A DNA stretch of 64,000 nucleotides from Paludibacter jiangxiensis (GCF_001618385.1 NZ_BDCR01000002.1:232503-296502), one strand, 5' to 3'. Counted from the stretch's first letter, positions 19,024 through 28,299 are shown. A program made the numbers and translations. Notes: a model not told the origin generated them from the letters alone.

Positions 19024-19466
19024 ACACAAAGACTCGAAGCCACAAAGACAATATGAATAAAGCTGAGATAGAGACCATCGGTTCTAAAATTGTGGATGCT
19101 GCTTATTGTGTGCACAAAGAATTGGGACCTGGCTTGCTGGAGTCAGTTTATGAGTGTTGTCTTATTGAAGAATTAAAGAAACGAAATCTGACGGTTTGTA
19201 GTCAGATGAAATTGCCGGTCTTTTATAAAGGAAAACAATTAGAGAAAGAATTTATTATCGATATTCTTGTCGAAAATGAAATAATAGTAGAACTAAAAGC
19301 AGTGGAAGTGTTACTCCCTGTGCATGAAGTCCAATTGTTGACCTATATGAAACTGGCAGATAAAAAACTCGGATACTTAATAAACTTCAATGTACCAATG
19401 ATCAAAGACGGTATTAAAAGAAAAATCAATGGATATTTTTAATTAGTGTCTTTGTGTCTTCGTGTT
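19024..19466. mobile_element. Candidate GxxExxY-carrying element with inverted ends, inserted between mutA and mutB
   Basis: Directly after the mutA stop lies an arm (19024-19050) made of ACACAAAGACTCGAAGCC and CACAAAGACA words. After the GxxExxY stop lies the complementary arm (19445-19466, AGTGTCTTTGTGTCTTCGTG). Together they form imperfect terminal inverted repeats of about 22-27 bases bracketing a single gene. No transposase is encoded and I cannot see target-site duplications. The layout suggests a small mobile or mobilisable cassette, which is inference. Confidence 0.5.
19053..19442 (+). CDS. GxxExxY protein (PD-(D/E)xK-like fold)
   Basis: The 129-residue protein has the family signature GPGLLESVYE (G-x-x-E-x-x-Y, residues 26-35). 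The nuclease-like core follows: FIIDILVENEIIVELKAVE (residues 68-86), with Asp and Glu-x-Lys in the arrangement of PD-(D/E)xK nucleases. It ends LGYLINFNVPMIKDGIKRKI. The family is widespread in Bacteroidota and its function is not established. It sits between mutA and mutB in the same direction, flanked by inverted repeats, and is probably co-transcribed with them. Confidence 0.88.
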   Translation: MNKAEIETIGSKIVDAAYCVHKELGPGLLESVYECCLIEELKKRNLTVCSQMKLPVFYKGKQLEKEFIIDILVENEIIVELKAVEVLLPVHEVQLLTYMKLADKKLGYLINFNVPMIKDGIKRKINGYF

Positions 19467-19481
19467 GAAAATTAAAAAGAT

Positions 19482-21605
19482 ATGAAACCAGATTTCAAAA
19501 GTTTATCTTTCGTCGGAGAAGCAAAATCCGATGCCCCCGTTGCAGGTTCGCAATGGCTTACCCCGGAACAGATTCCGGTAAAACCGATTTATACAAAAGA
19601 AGATTTGGAAGGTTTGGAACACTTGCACTATGCTGCCGGTGTGGCTCCGTTCCTTCGTGGTCCGTACAGCGTAATGTATACCCTGCGTCCCTGGACAATC
19701 CGTCAGTATGCAGGTTTTTCTACTGCTGAAGAATCGAACGCTTTCTACCGTCGTAACCTTGCTTCGGGTCAGAAAGGTCTTTCTGTAGCATTCGACTTAG
19801 CTACACACCGTGGCTACGACCCCGATCACGAACGTGTGGTTGGTGACGTTGGTAAAGCCGGTGTGTCTATCTGCTCTGTTGAAGACATGAAAGTATTGTT
19901 CGACGGAATTCCTTTGAACAAAATGTCCGTGTCAATGACCATGAACGGTGCCGTATTGCCTATCCTTGCATTCTATATCAATGCAGGTTTGGAACAGGGC
20001 GCTAAACTGGAAGAGATGGCCGGTACCATCCAGAACGATATTTTGAAAGAATTTATGGTGCGTAATACCTATATCTACCCACCGAAATTCTCGATGAAGA
20101 TTATCGCCGACATCTTCGAATATACTTCAAAGAATATGCCGAAGTTCAACTCTATCTCTATCTCGGGTTACCACATGCAGGAAGCAGGTGCTACCGCTGA
20201 TATCGAGTTGGCTTACACCCTGGCCGATGGTCTCGAATACCTCCGCGCCGGTGTTAATGCAGGCATGGACATCGACTCTTTCGCACCGCGTTTGTCGTTC
20301 TTCTGGGCAATCGGTATGAACCACTTTATGGAAATTGCCAAAATGCGTGCTGCACGTATGTTGTGGGCGAAGATCGTAAAACAGTTCAACCCGAAAAACC
20401 CGAAATCGTTGGCATTGCGTACTCACTCGCAAACATCCGGTTGGTCGTTGACCGAACAGGATCCGTTCAACAACGTAGGTCGTACCGCAATCGAAGCTAT
20501 GGCTGCTGCGCTGGGTCACACTCAGTCGTTGCACACCAACGCTTTGGACGAAGCTATCGCGTTGCCTACAGACTTCTCGGCCCGTATTGCACGTAACACT
20601 CAGATCTATATTCAGGAAGAAACCAGCATCTGTAAACAAATCGACCCGTGGGCAGGTTCTTACTACGTAGAAGCGTTGACCAACGATTTGGCTCAGAAAG
20701 CATGGGATCGTATCCAGGAAATTGAAAAACTGGGTGGTATGGCTGCTGCTATCGAAACCGGTGTGCCTAAAATGCGTATCGAAGAAGCTGCTGCACGTAC
20801 ACAAGCTCGTATCGACTCGGGCAACCAGATTATCGTGGGTGTTAACCGCTTCCGTCTCGAAAAAGAAGCTCCTATCGATATCCTCGAAGTGGACAACTCG
20901 GCAGTACGTATTCAACAGATTGCCCGTTTGAAAGAACTTCGCGCTAACCGTAACGAAGCCGATGTACAGAAAGCACTCGAAGCAATTACCAAATGTGTTG
21001 AAACAGGTGAAGGTAACCTGCTTGAACTGGCCGTAGAAGCCGCTCGCGTTCGCGCATCGCTGGGTGAAATTTCGTATGCTTGTGAAAAAATTGTAGGACG
21101 TTATAAAGCTGTAATCAGAACAATTTCAGGCGTGTACTCATCAGAAACAAAGAAGGACGCAGATTTCGTGCGTGCTTGCGAATTGACCGAAAAATTCGCC
21201 AAAAAAGAAGGCCGTCAACCGCGTATCATGATCGCTAAAATGGGTCAGGATGGTCACGACCGTGGCGCTAAAGTAGTTGCTACCGGTTATGCCGACTGCG
21301 GTTTCGACGTGGATATGGGGCCGTTGTTCCAGACACCGGCCGAAGCTGCCAAAGATGCCGTTGAAAACGACGTGCATGTATTGGGTGTTTCGTCACTGGC
21401 TGCAGGACACAAAACTCTTGTTCCTCAGGTAATCGAAGAACTGAAGAAACTGGGTCGCGAAGATATCATCGTCATTGCCGGTGGTGTAATTCCTGCTCAG
21501 GACTACGACTATCTCTACAAAGCAGGTGTTGCCGCCATCTTTGGCCCCGGTACCTCCGTAGCGAAAGCTGCCGTACAGATCCTCGAAATTCTGTTGGAAG
21601 AATAA
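19482..21605 (+). CDS. mutB: Methylmalonyl-CoA mutase large (alpha) subunit
   Basis: MutB carries the adenosylcobalamin and catalyses the radical rearrangement of succinyl-CoA and methylmalonyl-CoA. The 707-residue product has the substrate-binding barrel ([20 protein letters not shown] near residue 66, [20 protein letters not shown] near 105, [20 protein letters not shown] near 312). The C-terminal B12 domain contains the cobalt-ligand motif DGHDRG in [17 protein letters not shown] near 585. Length is normal. With mutA it points to propionate production from succinate. Confidence 0.98.
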   Translation: MKPDFKSLSFVGEAKSDAPVAGSQWLTPEQIPVKPIYTKEDLEGLEHLHYAAGVAPFLRGPYSVMYTLRPWTIRQYAGFSTAEESNAFYRRNLASGQKGLSVAFDLATHRGYDPDHERVVGDVGKAGVSICSVEDMKVLFDGIPLNKMSVSMTMNGAVLPILAFYINAGLEQGAKLEEMAGTIQNDILKEFMVRNTYIYPPKFSMKIIADIFEYTSKNMPKFNSISISGYHMQEAGATADIELAYTLADGLEYLRAGVNAGMDIDSFAPRLSFFWAIGMNHFMEIAKMRAARMLWAKIVKQFNPKNPKSLALRTHSQTSGWSLTEQDPFNNVGRTAIEAMAAALGHTQSLHTNALDEAIALPTDFSARIARNTQIYIQEETSICKQIDPWAGSYYVEALTNDLAQKAWDRIQEIEKLGGMAAAIETGVPKMRIEEAAARTQARIDSGNQIIVGVNRFRLEKEAPIDILEVDNSAVRIQQIARLKELRANRNEADVQKALEAITKCVETGEGNLLELAVEAARVRASLGEISYACEKIVGRYKAVIRTISGVYSSETKKDADFVRACELTEKFAKKEGRQPRIMIAKMGQDGHDRGAKVVATGYADCGFDVDMGPLFQTPAEAAKDAVENDVHVLGVSSLAAGHKTLVPQVIEELKKLGREDIIVIAGGVIPAQDYDYLYKAGVAAIFGPGTSVAKAAVQILEILLEE

Positions 21606-21640
21606 GAAGCCCCCTATATCCTCCTCAAGGAGGACTTAAA
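21606..21640. repeat. CCCCCT/AGGAGG intergenic repeat after mutB
   Basis: AGCCCCCTATATCCTCCTC followed by AAGGAGGACTT forms a short hairpin. Related sequence recurs at 33002-33119 and 45592-45713. Confidence 0.6.
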
Positions 21641-21647
21641 ACCACAA

Positions 21648-21686
21648 AACCGGACTTGTCTGAAAATGACAGGTTCGGTTTTTTTT
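21648..21686 (+). terminator. Intrinsic terminator after mutB
   Basis: AACCGGACTTGTC pairs with GACAGGTTCGGTT (two wobbles) around a seven-base loop, followed by a run of T. Confidence 0.88.
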
Positions 21687-21859
21687 GTTGTTGTCTCTCT
21701 CGATGAAATATTGTGATATTGATAATTTAGTTTATATTTGTGAATTAATATATAAAACATTCTTAATAGAGCCTGTGTGCAGATTGTGGTAAGCAAATAA
21801 GAATGAAAGTGATATGAATATAAATTGTTTTAATCTTTAATCAGTAATCTAAAATCGTT

Positions 21860-22315
21860 ATGGAAAACATGGACAGTTTCGGAAAGCAAATTGCTTTAAG
21901 TCATGAGGTGAAAGAATATCTTATCGTGTCTTCAAAATGGGGTAAATTTTTAGCCATTGTAGGCTATGTGGGAATAGGCTTGATGGCTCTTTTTGCCCTC
22001 TCTTTAATGGCTGGATTTTCAGCATTTAGTGCGTATATGCATTTGCCTTCAGCATCCATGGGTGCTGTGGTAGGCTTTGTGTATCTTGCAATAGCAGCGG
22101 TTTATTTCTTCCCGACTACCTATTTGTACCGCTTTTCTGCGGGAATCAAAAAGGGCATTGAACAAGAAGATGAATATTCTGTTACGGATGGATTCCGCAA
22201 TCAAAAGAAACTATTCAAATTTATGGGGATTTTCACAGTTGTGATTCTGTCGATCTATGCGGTTATTCTGGTTATTGCTATTCCGGCTGTTCTTGTGTTG
22301 AATGCCGCCGCGTAA
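21860..22315 (+). CDS. DUF5362-like membrane protein
   Basis: This 151-residue protein has a short N-terminal cytoplasmic stretch and about three to four hydrophobic segments (residues 32-62, 70-92 and 118-148). A conserved-looking cytoplasmic loop (FSAGIKKGIEQEDEYSVTDGFRNQKKLFK) sits between the second and third. This architecture matches the DUF5362 family known from Bacteroidota. No function can be given. It stands alone after the mut operon. Confidence 0.65.
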   Translation: MENMDSFGKQIALSHEVKEYLIVSSKWGKFLAIVGYVGIGLMALFALSLMAGFSAFSAYMHLPSASMGAVVGFVYLAIAAVYFFPTTYLYRFSAGIKKGIEQEDEYSVTDGFRNQKKLFKFMGIFTVVILSIYAVILVIAIPAVLVLNAAA

Positions 22316-22481
22316 TAAGCAATAATCTTTTAAAGACTTGAGGGTGTGACTTCAAGTAACGCCCTCAGCTCTGTAAAGTTGTAACAATATTTGTAAATAC
22401 TGCTTTTGTAAATAGAATTTACGAAAGTTGGTTGAGTAAATTAGACGTTAAGAGTTATACAAAAGAAAGTCATAATTGACC

Positions 22482-23909
22482 ATGAGTGAAAATTTCAGAA
22501 ATAGAACTATTTCAAGTATTCTGGATTTGACAAAAGGAAAAGAAATCACATCTGATGATTTCTTCAAAAAAGAGATAGATGAAATTTTTCAGCTTCGTTA
22601 TGACTTTGAAACTGCAATAAGAGAAAAAAATCCGAGATTCGTCTGCTATTATTGTAAACAAGCAGTAAAGATTAGAGGACAACGAGATTCAAAAGTAATT
22701 ATGCACTTTGCACATCTTCGAGATAGTAATGAATGTCCAATAAAGACTGGAAATACATATACAAAAGAAGAAATTCAAAGAATCAAGTATAATGGAGCTA
22801 AAGAAAGTGAGCTTCATTATACTTTAAAAATAGGACTTGCAGACTTTCTTAAGAAAAATCAAGAACATAGAAAAGGGATTGAAGAAGTTAATATTGAAAA
22901 AGTAATAAAAGATCAAGCAATTCCAAAGATTTGGAAGAAACCTGATGTTTCTTCGGTTTATAATGGAAAATCAGTTGTGTTTGAATTGCAACTTTCAACA
23001 ACATTTTTAAGTGTAATTAATTCAAGACAAGAATTTTATAGGGGTAATAAAACCTATATATTATGGGTCTTTAGCTCCTTTGATACTGACGATGATAAAC
23101 GGAAATTCACTCAAAGTGATATTTTTTATAATAATAATTTTAATGGTTTTGAATTCAATCAAGAAGCAATTGAATTATCTGAAAAAGAAAATGACTTAGT
23201 TTTAAAGTGTTATTATAAAAGGCTTTATATTAAAGATTTGTCAATAATTAATGAATGGGATGAATGTATGGTTAAGCTTCAAGATTTGACTTTTGACAAT
23301 GAAAATTATTCCGTTTATTATTACAATTACTCAGCTGAACAAGAACGTTTAGAGGAAGAACTTAAAACAATAAAAATTTTAGAATATTCGCCGTTAATCA
23401 ACCTTGTGAAGAAAGAGAATTCTAACTATGAGATAATCAATTTGATTCTTGGTGGTTATAAGGTAAAAAAGCCAGAAAAGAAATACATTTTAAGTCTGTA
23501 CAATGATGAAATTGCAAATGTTAAAGTAATAGATCAAGATAGTTGGCAAGTAAATATCATATGGGTTACAATACTTTTGAAAATACAGAATGTTGAAATA
23601 ATAAAACGATTGGCTGACAGTCACCATCTTAGTCGAATTATTTTTGATATTTTAAGTTTGAAACTCAATAAAATTCTTGGATACGCTTTTGATAACCATA
23701 GACAAATTGCAAATATTGTTTTGCAAAGTCGAACAGAATACCTTGATGTATTTTTAAAAGCAGTAAATGAGTATAGACCTGGATTGTTTAAAATAGAGGA
23801 TAAAAAAGGGAAATTGGTAAGGACTTTAAAGAAACTCATGACAGATAAACCCGATCAAAAAATAGAGAATTATGATATTTTAAAGATTATGTTTCCTGAG
23901 CTGTTTTAA
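22482..23909 (+). CDS. CoiA-like putative nuclease (DUF6035-type), likely acquired
   Basis: The 475-residue product (ATG 22482; a TTG two codons upstream is in frame) resembles competence protein CoiA. An N-terminal zinc-finger-like region reads FVCYYCKQAVKIRG (near residue 53) and later HFAHLRDSNECP. Then comes a PD-(D/E)xK-like core with KKPDVSSVYNGKSVVFELQLS near 155-175 (Asp, then Glu-x-Gln) and a long helical C-terminus. The coding sequence is strikingly AT-rich and uses codons unlike its neighbours, which points to horizontal transfer. CoiA-like proteins occur in competence and in defence or mobile contexts. No partner gene is visible here. Confidence 0.7.
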   Translation: MSENFRNRTISSILDLTKGKEITSDDFFKKEIDEIFQLRYDFETAIREKNPRFVCYYCKQAVKIRGQRDSKVIMHFAHLRDSNECPIKTGNTYTKEEIQRIKYNGAKESELHYTLKIGLADFLKKNQEHRKGIEEVNIEKVIKDQAIPKIWKKPDVSSVYNGKSVVFELQLSTTFLSVINSRQEFYRGNKTYILWVFSSFDTDDDKRKFTQSDIFYNNNFNGFEFNQEAIELSEKENDLVLKCYYKRLYIKDLSIINEWDECMVKLQDLTFDNENYSVYYYNYSAEQERLEEELKTIKILEYSPLINLVKKENSNYEIINLILGGYKVKKPEKKYILSLYNDEIANVKVIDQDSWQVNIIWVTILLKIQNVEIIKRLADSHHLSRIIFDILSLKLNKILGYAFDNHRQIANIVLQSRTEYLDVFLKAVNEYRPGLFKIEDKKGKLVRTLKKLMTDKPDQKIENYDILKIMFPELF

Positions 23910-24113
23910 AATGATGATACTGAGTAAAGTACAGTAAATGCCCCTGCTTCCATTCGAATCTTTCACGTGGGCAAACCACCCGGTGAAGCAAAACGAAATA
24001 ATAATAGCTGGCTGGAGAAGTCAGAAAGGCAAAGACATGGACACACGATACATTAGCTGCGCTGATCTTCAATTCGTTCGGCAGCAAGAGAGTAAAAACT
24101 AAATATTACAGTC
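23910..24113. other. Gap with one doubtful 54-codon ORF
   Basis: An ORF at 23938-24102 (+) would encode a 54-residue polar peptide beginning MPLLPFESFTWANHP. Nothing in it resembles a known family and no ribosome-binding site is evident. It may be a degraded gene end. Confidence 0.2.
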
Positions 24114-24485
24114 ATGAAAAATAAGACTAAACTTTTATTTATTCTTTTGGGATTGTTGATCGTTATACAAAGTTGCCAAAAAGACACATCAATGAATCAA
24201 ACCAATACAGTTCAAGTCTCAATTTCTAAAAATCAAACATATAATTATGATTTGGGTAGTTTTGGAGACGAGGAAGGTGCAAGCATTTCAAAACAAGCAT
24301 TACATTATTTGATATGCAAAACGGATAGAGAAGTATCTTCTGGTAAAATACAGTTTACATACGTGCCGGAGAAAGATTATATAGGCGCTGACGAAGTGAT
24401 AATTAATACGTCAAGAGGTTCTGACGGTGCGAGTTCTGGCAAATACTTTTCGACAATTATCTTTAAAATTAATATCACAAACTAA
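24114..24485 (+). CDS. Small lipoprotein with one cadherin-like/Ig-like repeat
   Basis: The 123-residue product has a lipoprotein signal (KLLFILLGLLIVIQSCQKD, lipobox Cys near residue 21). One beta-sandwich-like unit follows, whose end (IQFTYVPEKDYIGADEVIIN) resembles the tandem cadherin-like repeats of Bacteroidota surface proteins, where Y-x-P-x-x-x-Y-x-G-x-D is typical. It would sit on the outer or inner membrane. It lies in the accessory stretch, AT-rich like the CoiA-like gene upstream. Function unknown. Confidence 0.6.
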   Translation: MKNKTKLLFILLGLLIVIQSCQKDTSMNQTNTVQVSISKNQTYNYDLGSFGDEEGASISKQALHYLICKTDREVSSGKIQFTYVPEKDYIGADEVIINTSRGSDGASSGKYFSTIIFKINITN

Positions 24486-24705
24486 ACATACCTGATTTTC
24501 CGGATATGCAATCACGTATGGTTTAATACCTTCATTGGAACATCGCGTGCGGTAGCGAAGGACTTGCTTTATTGCCGATAACTCTCCTTTTTTCTCCAAA
24601 TTTCCCGAAAAGTTATGACTTTTCAGGAATCAAATCCTCAAAAGTGAACTTCCTGATAAATTGTGAATGCAAAAGCGCTATTTTTGTATTCGCAATTTTT
24701 AGCTT

Positions 24706-25623
24706 ATGTCACATCAAAACGCATCTGTAAAATCCATCATTTTTGCACTGTCTGCCAATTTCGGCATTGCAGTTACCAAAACCGTAGCGGCAGTTATCAC
24801 AGGCTCCGGCTCAATGCTTGCCGAGTCCATCCACTCTTTTGCTGACTGCGGAAACCAGTTGTTGCTTTTTCTCGGCTTAAAGACCTCAAAGAAGCAGCCG
24901 AATGATGAACATCCGCTGGGTTACGGCATGTCAATCTATTTCTGGTCGTTTATCGTGGCGCTGATGCTTTTCAGTATGGGAGGTTTGTTCTCCATTTACG
25001 AGGGTATTCACAAGCTGCATACGAATGAACCGGTCAGTAATCCGCTGGTGGCAATCATCGTGTTGTCGCTCAGTATGTTGCTCGAAGGTGCTTCGCTGTT
25101 GGGATGCCTGAAGCAAATCAAACCGATCCGAGGAGAACAAAGCGTATGGAACTGGGTCAAAAATACCCGCCAGAGCGAACTGGTGGTCGTGTTGGGTGAA
25201 GATGTTGCGGCATTGCTGGGGCTTGCTTTTGCACTGGTTTTTATCGTTTTATCGGCTGTGACCGGTAATCCGGTATACGACTCCATAGGAAGTATTGGTA
25301 TTGGGACCCTGTTGGTTGTCGTATCTTTATTTATTGCAACTAAGGTAAAAGGGTTGCTGATAGGGCAGAGTTCGGATGTAACGGTAAGGCAGGATATGAA
25401 AGCCTTTCTGGAAGCTCGACCGGAAGTCGATCTGGTTTTTAATCTCATTACCATACAGTTGGGCAGTAGAATAATGGTGGCCGTAAAGGCTAAAATGGTG
25501 GAAGTCGCCACTCCCGGGCAGATGATACAAAATATCAACACCTGCGAAAAAGCGCTGAGAGAAACATTCCCCAACATACAATGGATATTTTTTGAGCCTG
25601 ACGTCGAGGATCAAAATGACTGA
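24706..25623 (+). CDS. Cation diffusion facilitator (CDF) family transporter
   Basis: CDF proteins export Zn2+, Fe2+, Mn2+ or similar ions in exchange for protons. The 305-residue protein has six membrane segments. The helix II motif SMLAESIHSFADCGNQ near residue 34 supplies the metal-site His/Asp residues, with the HPLGYGM loop near 67, helix V with VLGEDVAALLGL near 162, and a cytoplasmic C-terminal domain (residues 215-300). The Asp replaced by Glu/Ser in the helix II pattern makes the metal hard to predict. A remnant of a VIT1-type gene lies directly after its stop. Confidence 0.85.
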   Translation: MSHQNASVKSIIFALSANFGIAVTKTVAAVITGSGSMLAESIHSFADCGNQLLLFLGLKTSKKQPNDEHPLGYGMSIYFWSFIVALMLFSMGGLFSIYEGIHKLHTNEPVSNPLVAIIVLSLSMLLEGASLLGCLKQIKPIRGEQSVWNWVKNTRQSELVVVLGEDVAALLGLAFALVFIVLSAVTGNPVYDSIGSIGIGTLLVVVSLFIATKVKGLLIGQSSDVTVRQDMKAFLEARPEVDLVFNLITIQLGSRIMVAVKAKMVEVATPGQMIQNINTCEKALRETFPNIQWIFFEPDVEDQND

Positions 25624-25665
25624 TAAAATAAAGAAGATGGTACTTGTCGCGTAACGTACCGAAAT
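25622..25665 (+). pseudogene. Remnant of the 5' end of a ferritin-like/VIT1 transporter gene
   Basis: Bases 25634-25665 match 28354-28385, the start of the intact VIT1 gene, with two mismatches in 32. In the same reading frame the remnant gives KKMVLVA, then a stop, then RTEIG. The intact protein reads HKMVLAAQRTEIT. The stop is a CAA to TAA change. The similarity ends soon after. This looks like a decayed duplicate. Confidence 0.65.
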
Positions 25666-25666
25666 T

Positions 25667-25690
25667 GGCTATAGTCACAATATTATAGCC
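25667..25690. repeat. Short dyad after the VIT1 remnant
   Basis: GGCTATA and TATAGCC arms of seven bases flank a ten-base centre. There is no T run, so it is a weak terminator candidate for the CDF gene at best. Confidence 0.4.
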
Positions 25691-25812
25691 ATAATGATTA
25701 GTTTCAGAGCGACATCACGCCGCCCTGAAATCTTGATGTAAAATGTTTAAGCAAAGAATGGGGTATGCCCCTGTTTGGTGTTTGAGTTTTCATGGCTGTG
25801 AGCATTGGATGC

Positions 25813-26448
25813 TTAATAAGATGAAACCATCATCTTTTTCAAGACGGTATCTCCGTCTATTGAACTTCCGTTTTTTTCATTTAAGACACGTCGGATATTG
25901 GCCATCGCAACTTCACGTTGGTGTATCAATACCGGATTATCAGCGGAGATAGCATATTCATGCATCTCTTCCTCTCTTGCTGCATGGCCTTGTGTCAGTA
26001 CATGTTCTGTTTGATGGGTCGCTTTTTGCATCGGTTTTCCGGGGACCATTACGTATTGAATTTGCTTCACGGGACGGTCGATATATTGCACTGTTCTTAT
26101 CGAATCGCGTACTACTTTTGTGGGGATTACGGAGGAGAGATTGATGTTCAGTCCGATAAAGAAAAGGATTGCGGCGGCGGCAGCAGTCTGGTACAGTGGA
26201 ATTGGCAGTCGCAGCAATGACGTGCGGTGTGTTTTTGCCTTGAGTGCGTCGTCAAGCCTTGATTTCAGACCGGAAGAAGGTTCTATTTCATCAATGCCAC
26301 GGGATGGTGCCATGGTGTACAAATCGTGCATGGCCTTGTATTCTTCCTCGGTTAAGGACTTTCTTACCATATCTTTTTCGTACACATTCAATCCGTCAAA
26401 ATCCTTTGTTCGGAGTAACAATTCCAGTTTGTCAAATTCCGTGTTCAT
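25813..26448 (-). CDS. Putative anti-sigma factor (single-pass membrane protein)
   Basis: I start at ATG 26448 (MNTEFDKLELLLRTKDFDG), giving 211 residues. An upstream ATG would overlap the sigma gene. The N-terminal cytoplasmic part is acidic and helical, one membrane segment follows (LYQTAAAAAILFFIGLNINL near residue 88-108), and the rest would be periplasmic (residues 110-211). This topology, and the position eight bases after an ECF sigma gene in the same direction, support an anti-sigma role. No zinc anti-sigma motif is visible. Confidence 0.65.
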   Translation of the reverse strand: MNTEFDKLELLLRTKDFDGLNVYEKDMVRKSLTEEEYKAMHDLYTMAPSRGIDEIEPSSGLKSRLDDALKAKTHRTSLLRLPIPLYQTAAAAAILFFIGLNINLSSVIPTKVVRDSIRTVQYIDRPVKQIQYVMVPGKPMQKATHQTEHVLTQGHAAREEEMHEYAISADNPVLIHQREVAMANIRRVLNEKNGSSIDGDTVLKKMMVSSY

Positions 26449-26456
26449 ATGTTGGG

Positions 26457-27035
26457 TTAGTTTAGTTCGGGTTTGTAGATTGCCAGTTTTTTTGCCAGTT
26501 GCCGGGTGAGATAAAAAAGCCTCGATTTGACAGTTCCTTCGGGACAATCAAGAATGCCGGCTATTTGTTTTACACTCATCTCTTCTGTAAATCGCATATT
26601 GAAAAGTAGTTCCGATTCCGGATCAAGTTGGTTAAGTTCTGCTTGTAACCGGTTGTTGAATAGTTGCCTGTCGATAGTATCGGCCTCCTGCTTTGTCTCT
26701 GCCGGGTTGTATTGGTATTGTTGTTCGAATTCCTGTCGTGCTGATCGGTTTCGGTATTCGTTTTTAATCATGTTTCCGGCCAAAGTGTAAAACCACGTAC
26801 TGAAAGTTCGTGTGCAATCAAAACTTTCCGGATGTTCGATGATTTTCAGAAAGAGATCGTGCAGCATATCTTCCGCTTTTTCCCGGTCATTGTTGGTCAT
26901 GCGAAAAAAGAAATTGAGCAACGGTTTGGAATATCGGCAATATAATTCATCAAATGCCGACTGCCCACCCCGGGTGAGCAGCGACATAAGTTCTTCGTCG
27001 GTTTTTTTGCTGAAGTTCTGATGAAATAGTGCCAT
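26457..27035 (-). CDS. RNA polymerase sigma-70 factor, ECF subfamily
   Basis: The 192-residue protein has sigma region 2 (FDELYCRYSKPLLNFFFRM near residue 28, EDMLHDLFLKIIEHPESFD near 56, TFSTWFYTLAGNMIKNEYR near 80) and region 4 (LLFNMRFTEEMSVKQIAGIL near 146, with the helix-turn-helix CPEGTVKSRLFY). It is the middle gene of a tight operon, two bases after the secreted protein gene upstream and eight bases before the putative anti-sigma gene. It probably directs a cell-envelope regulon. Confidence 0.93.
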   Translation of the reverse strand: MALFHQNFSKKTDEELMSLLTRGGQSAFDELYCRYSKPLLNFFFRMTNNDREKAEDMLHDLFLKIIEHPESFDCTRTFSTWFYTLAGNMIKNEYRNRSARQEFEQQYQYNPAETKQEADTIDRQLFNNRLQAELNQLDPESELLFNMRFTEEMSVKQIAGILDCPEGTVKSRLFYLTRQLAKKLAIYKPELN

Positions 27036-27037
27036 CC

Positions 27038-28192
27038 TTATTTTTCAAAATATTTCATCAAGTCTGATACCCCGGCTTTCAGAGTAACTGTTTCGGCCAG
27101 GGATTTCAATTTTTCCGCTTTTTGTAGTTCTCCGCTTTGCAGATAATGTTCATACAGTTTCAGAAAGACGGGAATATAACCGACACTTATTTGATCTCCA
27201 GCCGTTTGTGCGTAGTGATTGCAAAAGTTCTGCTTCATGAAATCGAGCAAATACTTATTTTCTACATTGTTACGTAAAACGGCCAGGTTGTCAAATGATT
27301 TTTCACTGTATTTATAAGACAATCCTATCAAATAAAATTTGTCTGAGTATGCTTTGTAAAAATCAGAAGGTGCAAAAGAAGAGATGTAGATTGGCCTGTT
27401 GTGGACATTTTCAATCAGGTGTTTGACAATATTTTCCGATTGTCTCTCCGAGCCATCTTTAAAGGTGAGTGGCGGTATCCCGTTTTCTTTGAATACCCAT
27501 TCCCGATAAGAGTCGTTTATGCTTAACGAGACATTCAATACCAGCACGTCAGGTCTCACCTTCTTTGCATTTTGCAGCACCCAGGCAGGATACGTATCAT
27601 TATCTCCATTGACCAGTAAAATGGCATTCGGATCCAGAGATATTAAGTTGTTGTAGGCGGTTATTAAAAGTTCTTGCGGCATTTCGTTGCTGTCGAACCA
27701 TTTTTGACAGGTTAATTGTAAATCAGCTTTATCATTTCTGAATATATCCCGGTTTACCAACCAGGGAAATAACAAGTTGTCATAAGGTTTGAGTGCCTGA
27801 GCTTTCGCAATGTATTCATCCCCTTCTGCAGCTCCTCCTTTATCATCATTTATTTTAAGAAAATAGAGTTCAAAACTATTAGGGATGGCTTTTTCTGCCA
27901 GTTTGATGATGTCCGATTGGTCTAAAAAGTAGGTTCCCTTTTTATTTTCCCATTCTTTATGGTCGCAAAATATTTCAGCCATTCGGTTCGCTTTGAACCA
28001 ATATACCCAGGCTATTTTGTCTTTTGTCCCTCTGTCGATTTCGTGTTTCCATGCTTTTGCTTGTTGTTCGTACCAACCGAAATCATGAATCTGGCGTATA
28101 ATGGAGTATACAGGTTCCGGCTTTTGTGACCAACAATACGTTGTATACATACTCAAAATAAGTACTGCGATAATTTTACGGGCTGTCTTCAT
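27038..28192 (-). CDS. Exported protein resembling the soluble end of DUF2723 (PMT-like) proteins
   Basis: The 384-residue product begins with a signal peptide (ARKIIAVLILSMYTTYCWSQ) and has no other membrane helix. Two segments resemble the C-terminal globular region of the large DUF2723 membrane proteins of Bacteroidota: NGDNDTYPAWVLQNAKKVRP near residue 195, and NRPIYISSFAPSDFYKAYSD near 264 followed by YLIGLSYKY. Those proteins have many N-terminal membrane helices, which are missing here. The C-terminal part looks helical and TPR-like (LKLYEHYLQSGELQKAEKLK). It is the first gene of the sigma/anti-sigma operon, so it may be the sensor or stress-response effector of that system. Confidence 0.6.
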   Translation of the reverse strand: MKTARKIIAVLILSMYTTYCWSQKPEPVYSIIRQIHDFGWYEQQAKAWKHEIDRGTKDKIAWVYWFKANRMAEIFCDHKEWENKKGTYFLDQSDIIKLAEKAIPNSFELYFLKINDDKGGAAEGDEYIAKAQALKPYDNLLFPWLVNRDIFRNDKADLQLTCQKWFDSNEMPQELLITAYNNLISLDPNAILLVNGDNDTYPAWVLQNAKKVRPDVLVLNVSLSINDSYREWVFKENGIPPLTFKDGSERQSENIVKHLIENVHNRPIYISSFAPSDFYKAYSDKFYLIGLSYKYSEKSFDNLAVLRNNVENKYLLDFMKQNFCNHYAQTAGDQISVGYIPVFLKLYEHYLQSGELQKAEKLKSLAETVTLKAGVSDLMKYFEK

Positions 28193-28299
28193 GCGTTGAA
28201 AATTTTAGTGGTTTTGATATGTTATACACGCAAAGGTCAGAAACGTTCAAAATTATGCAATCATTTCAATAAAATTCATGATTGAAAGCATAAAAGCAG

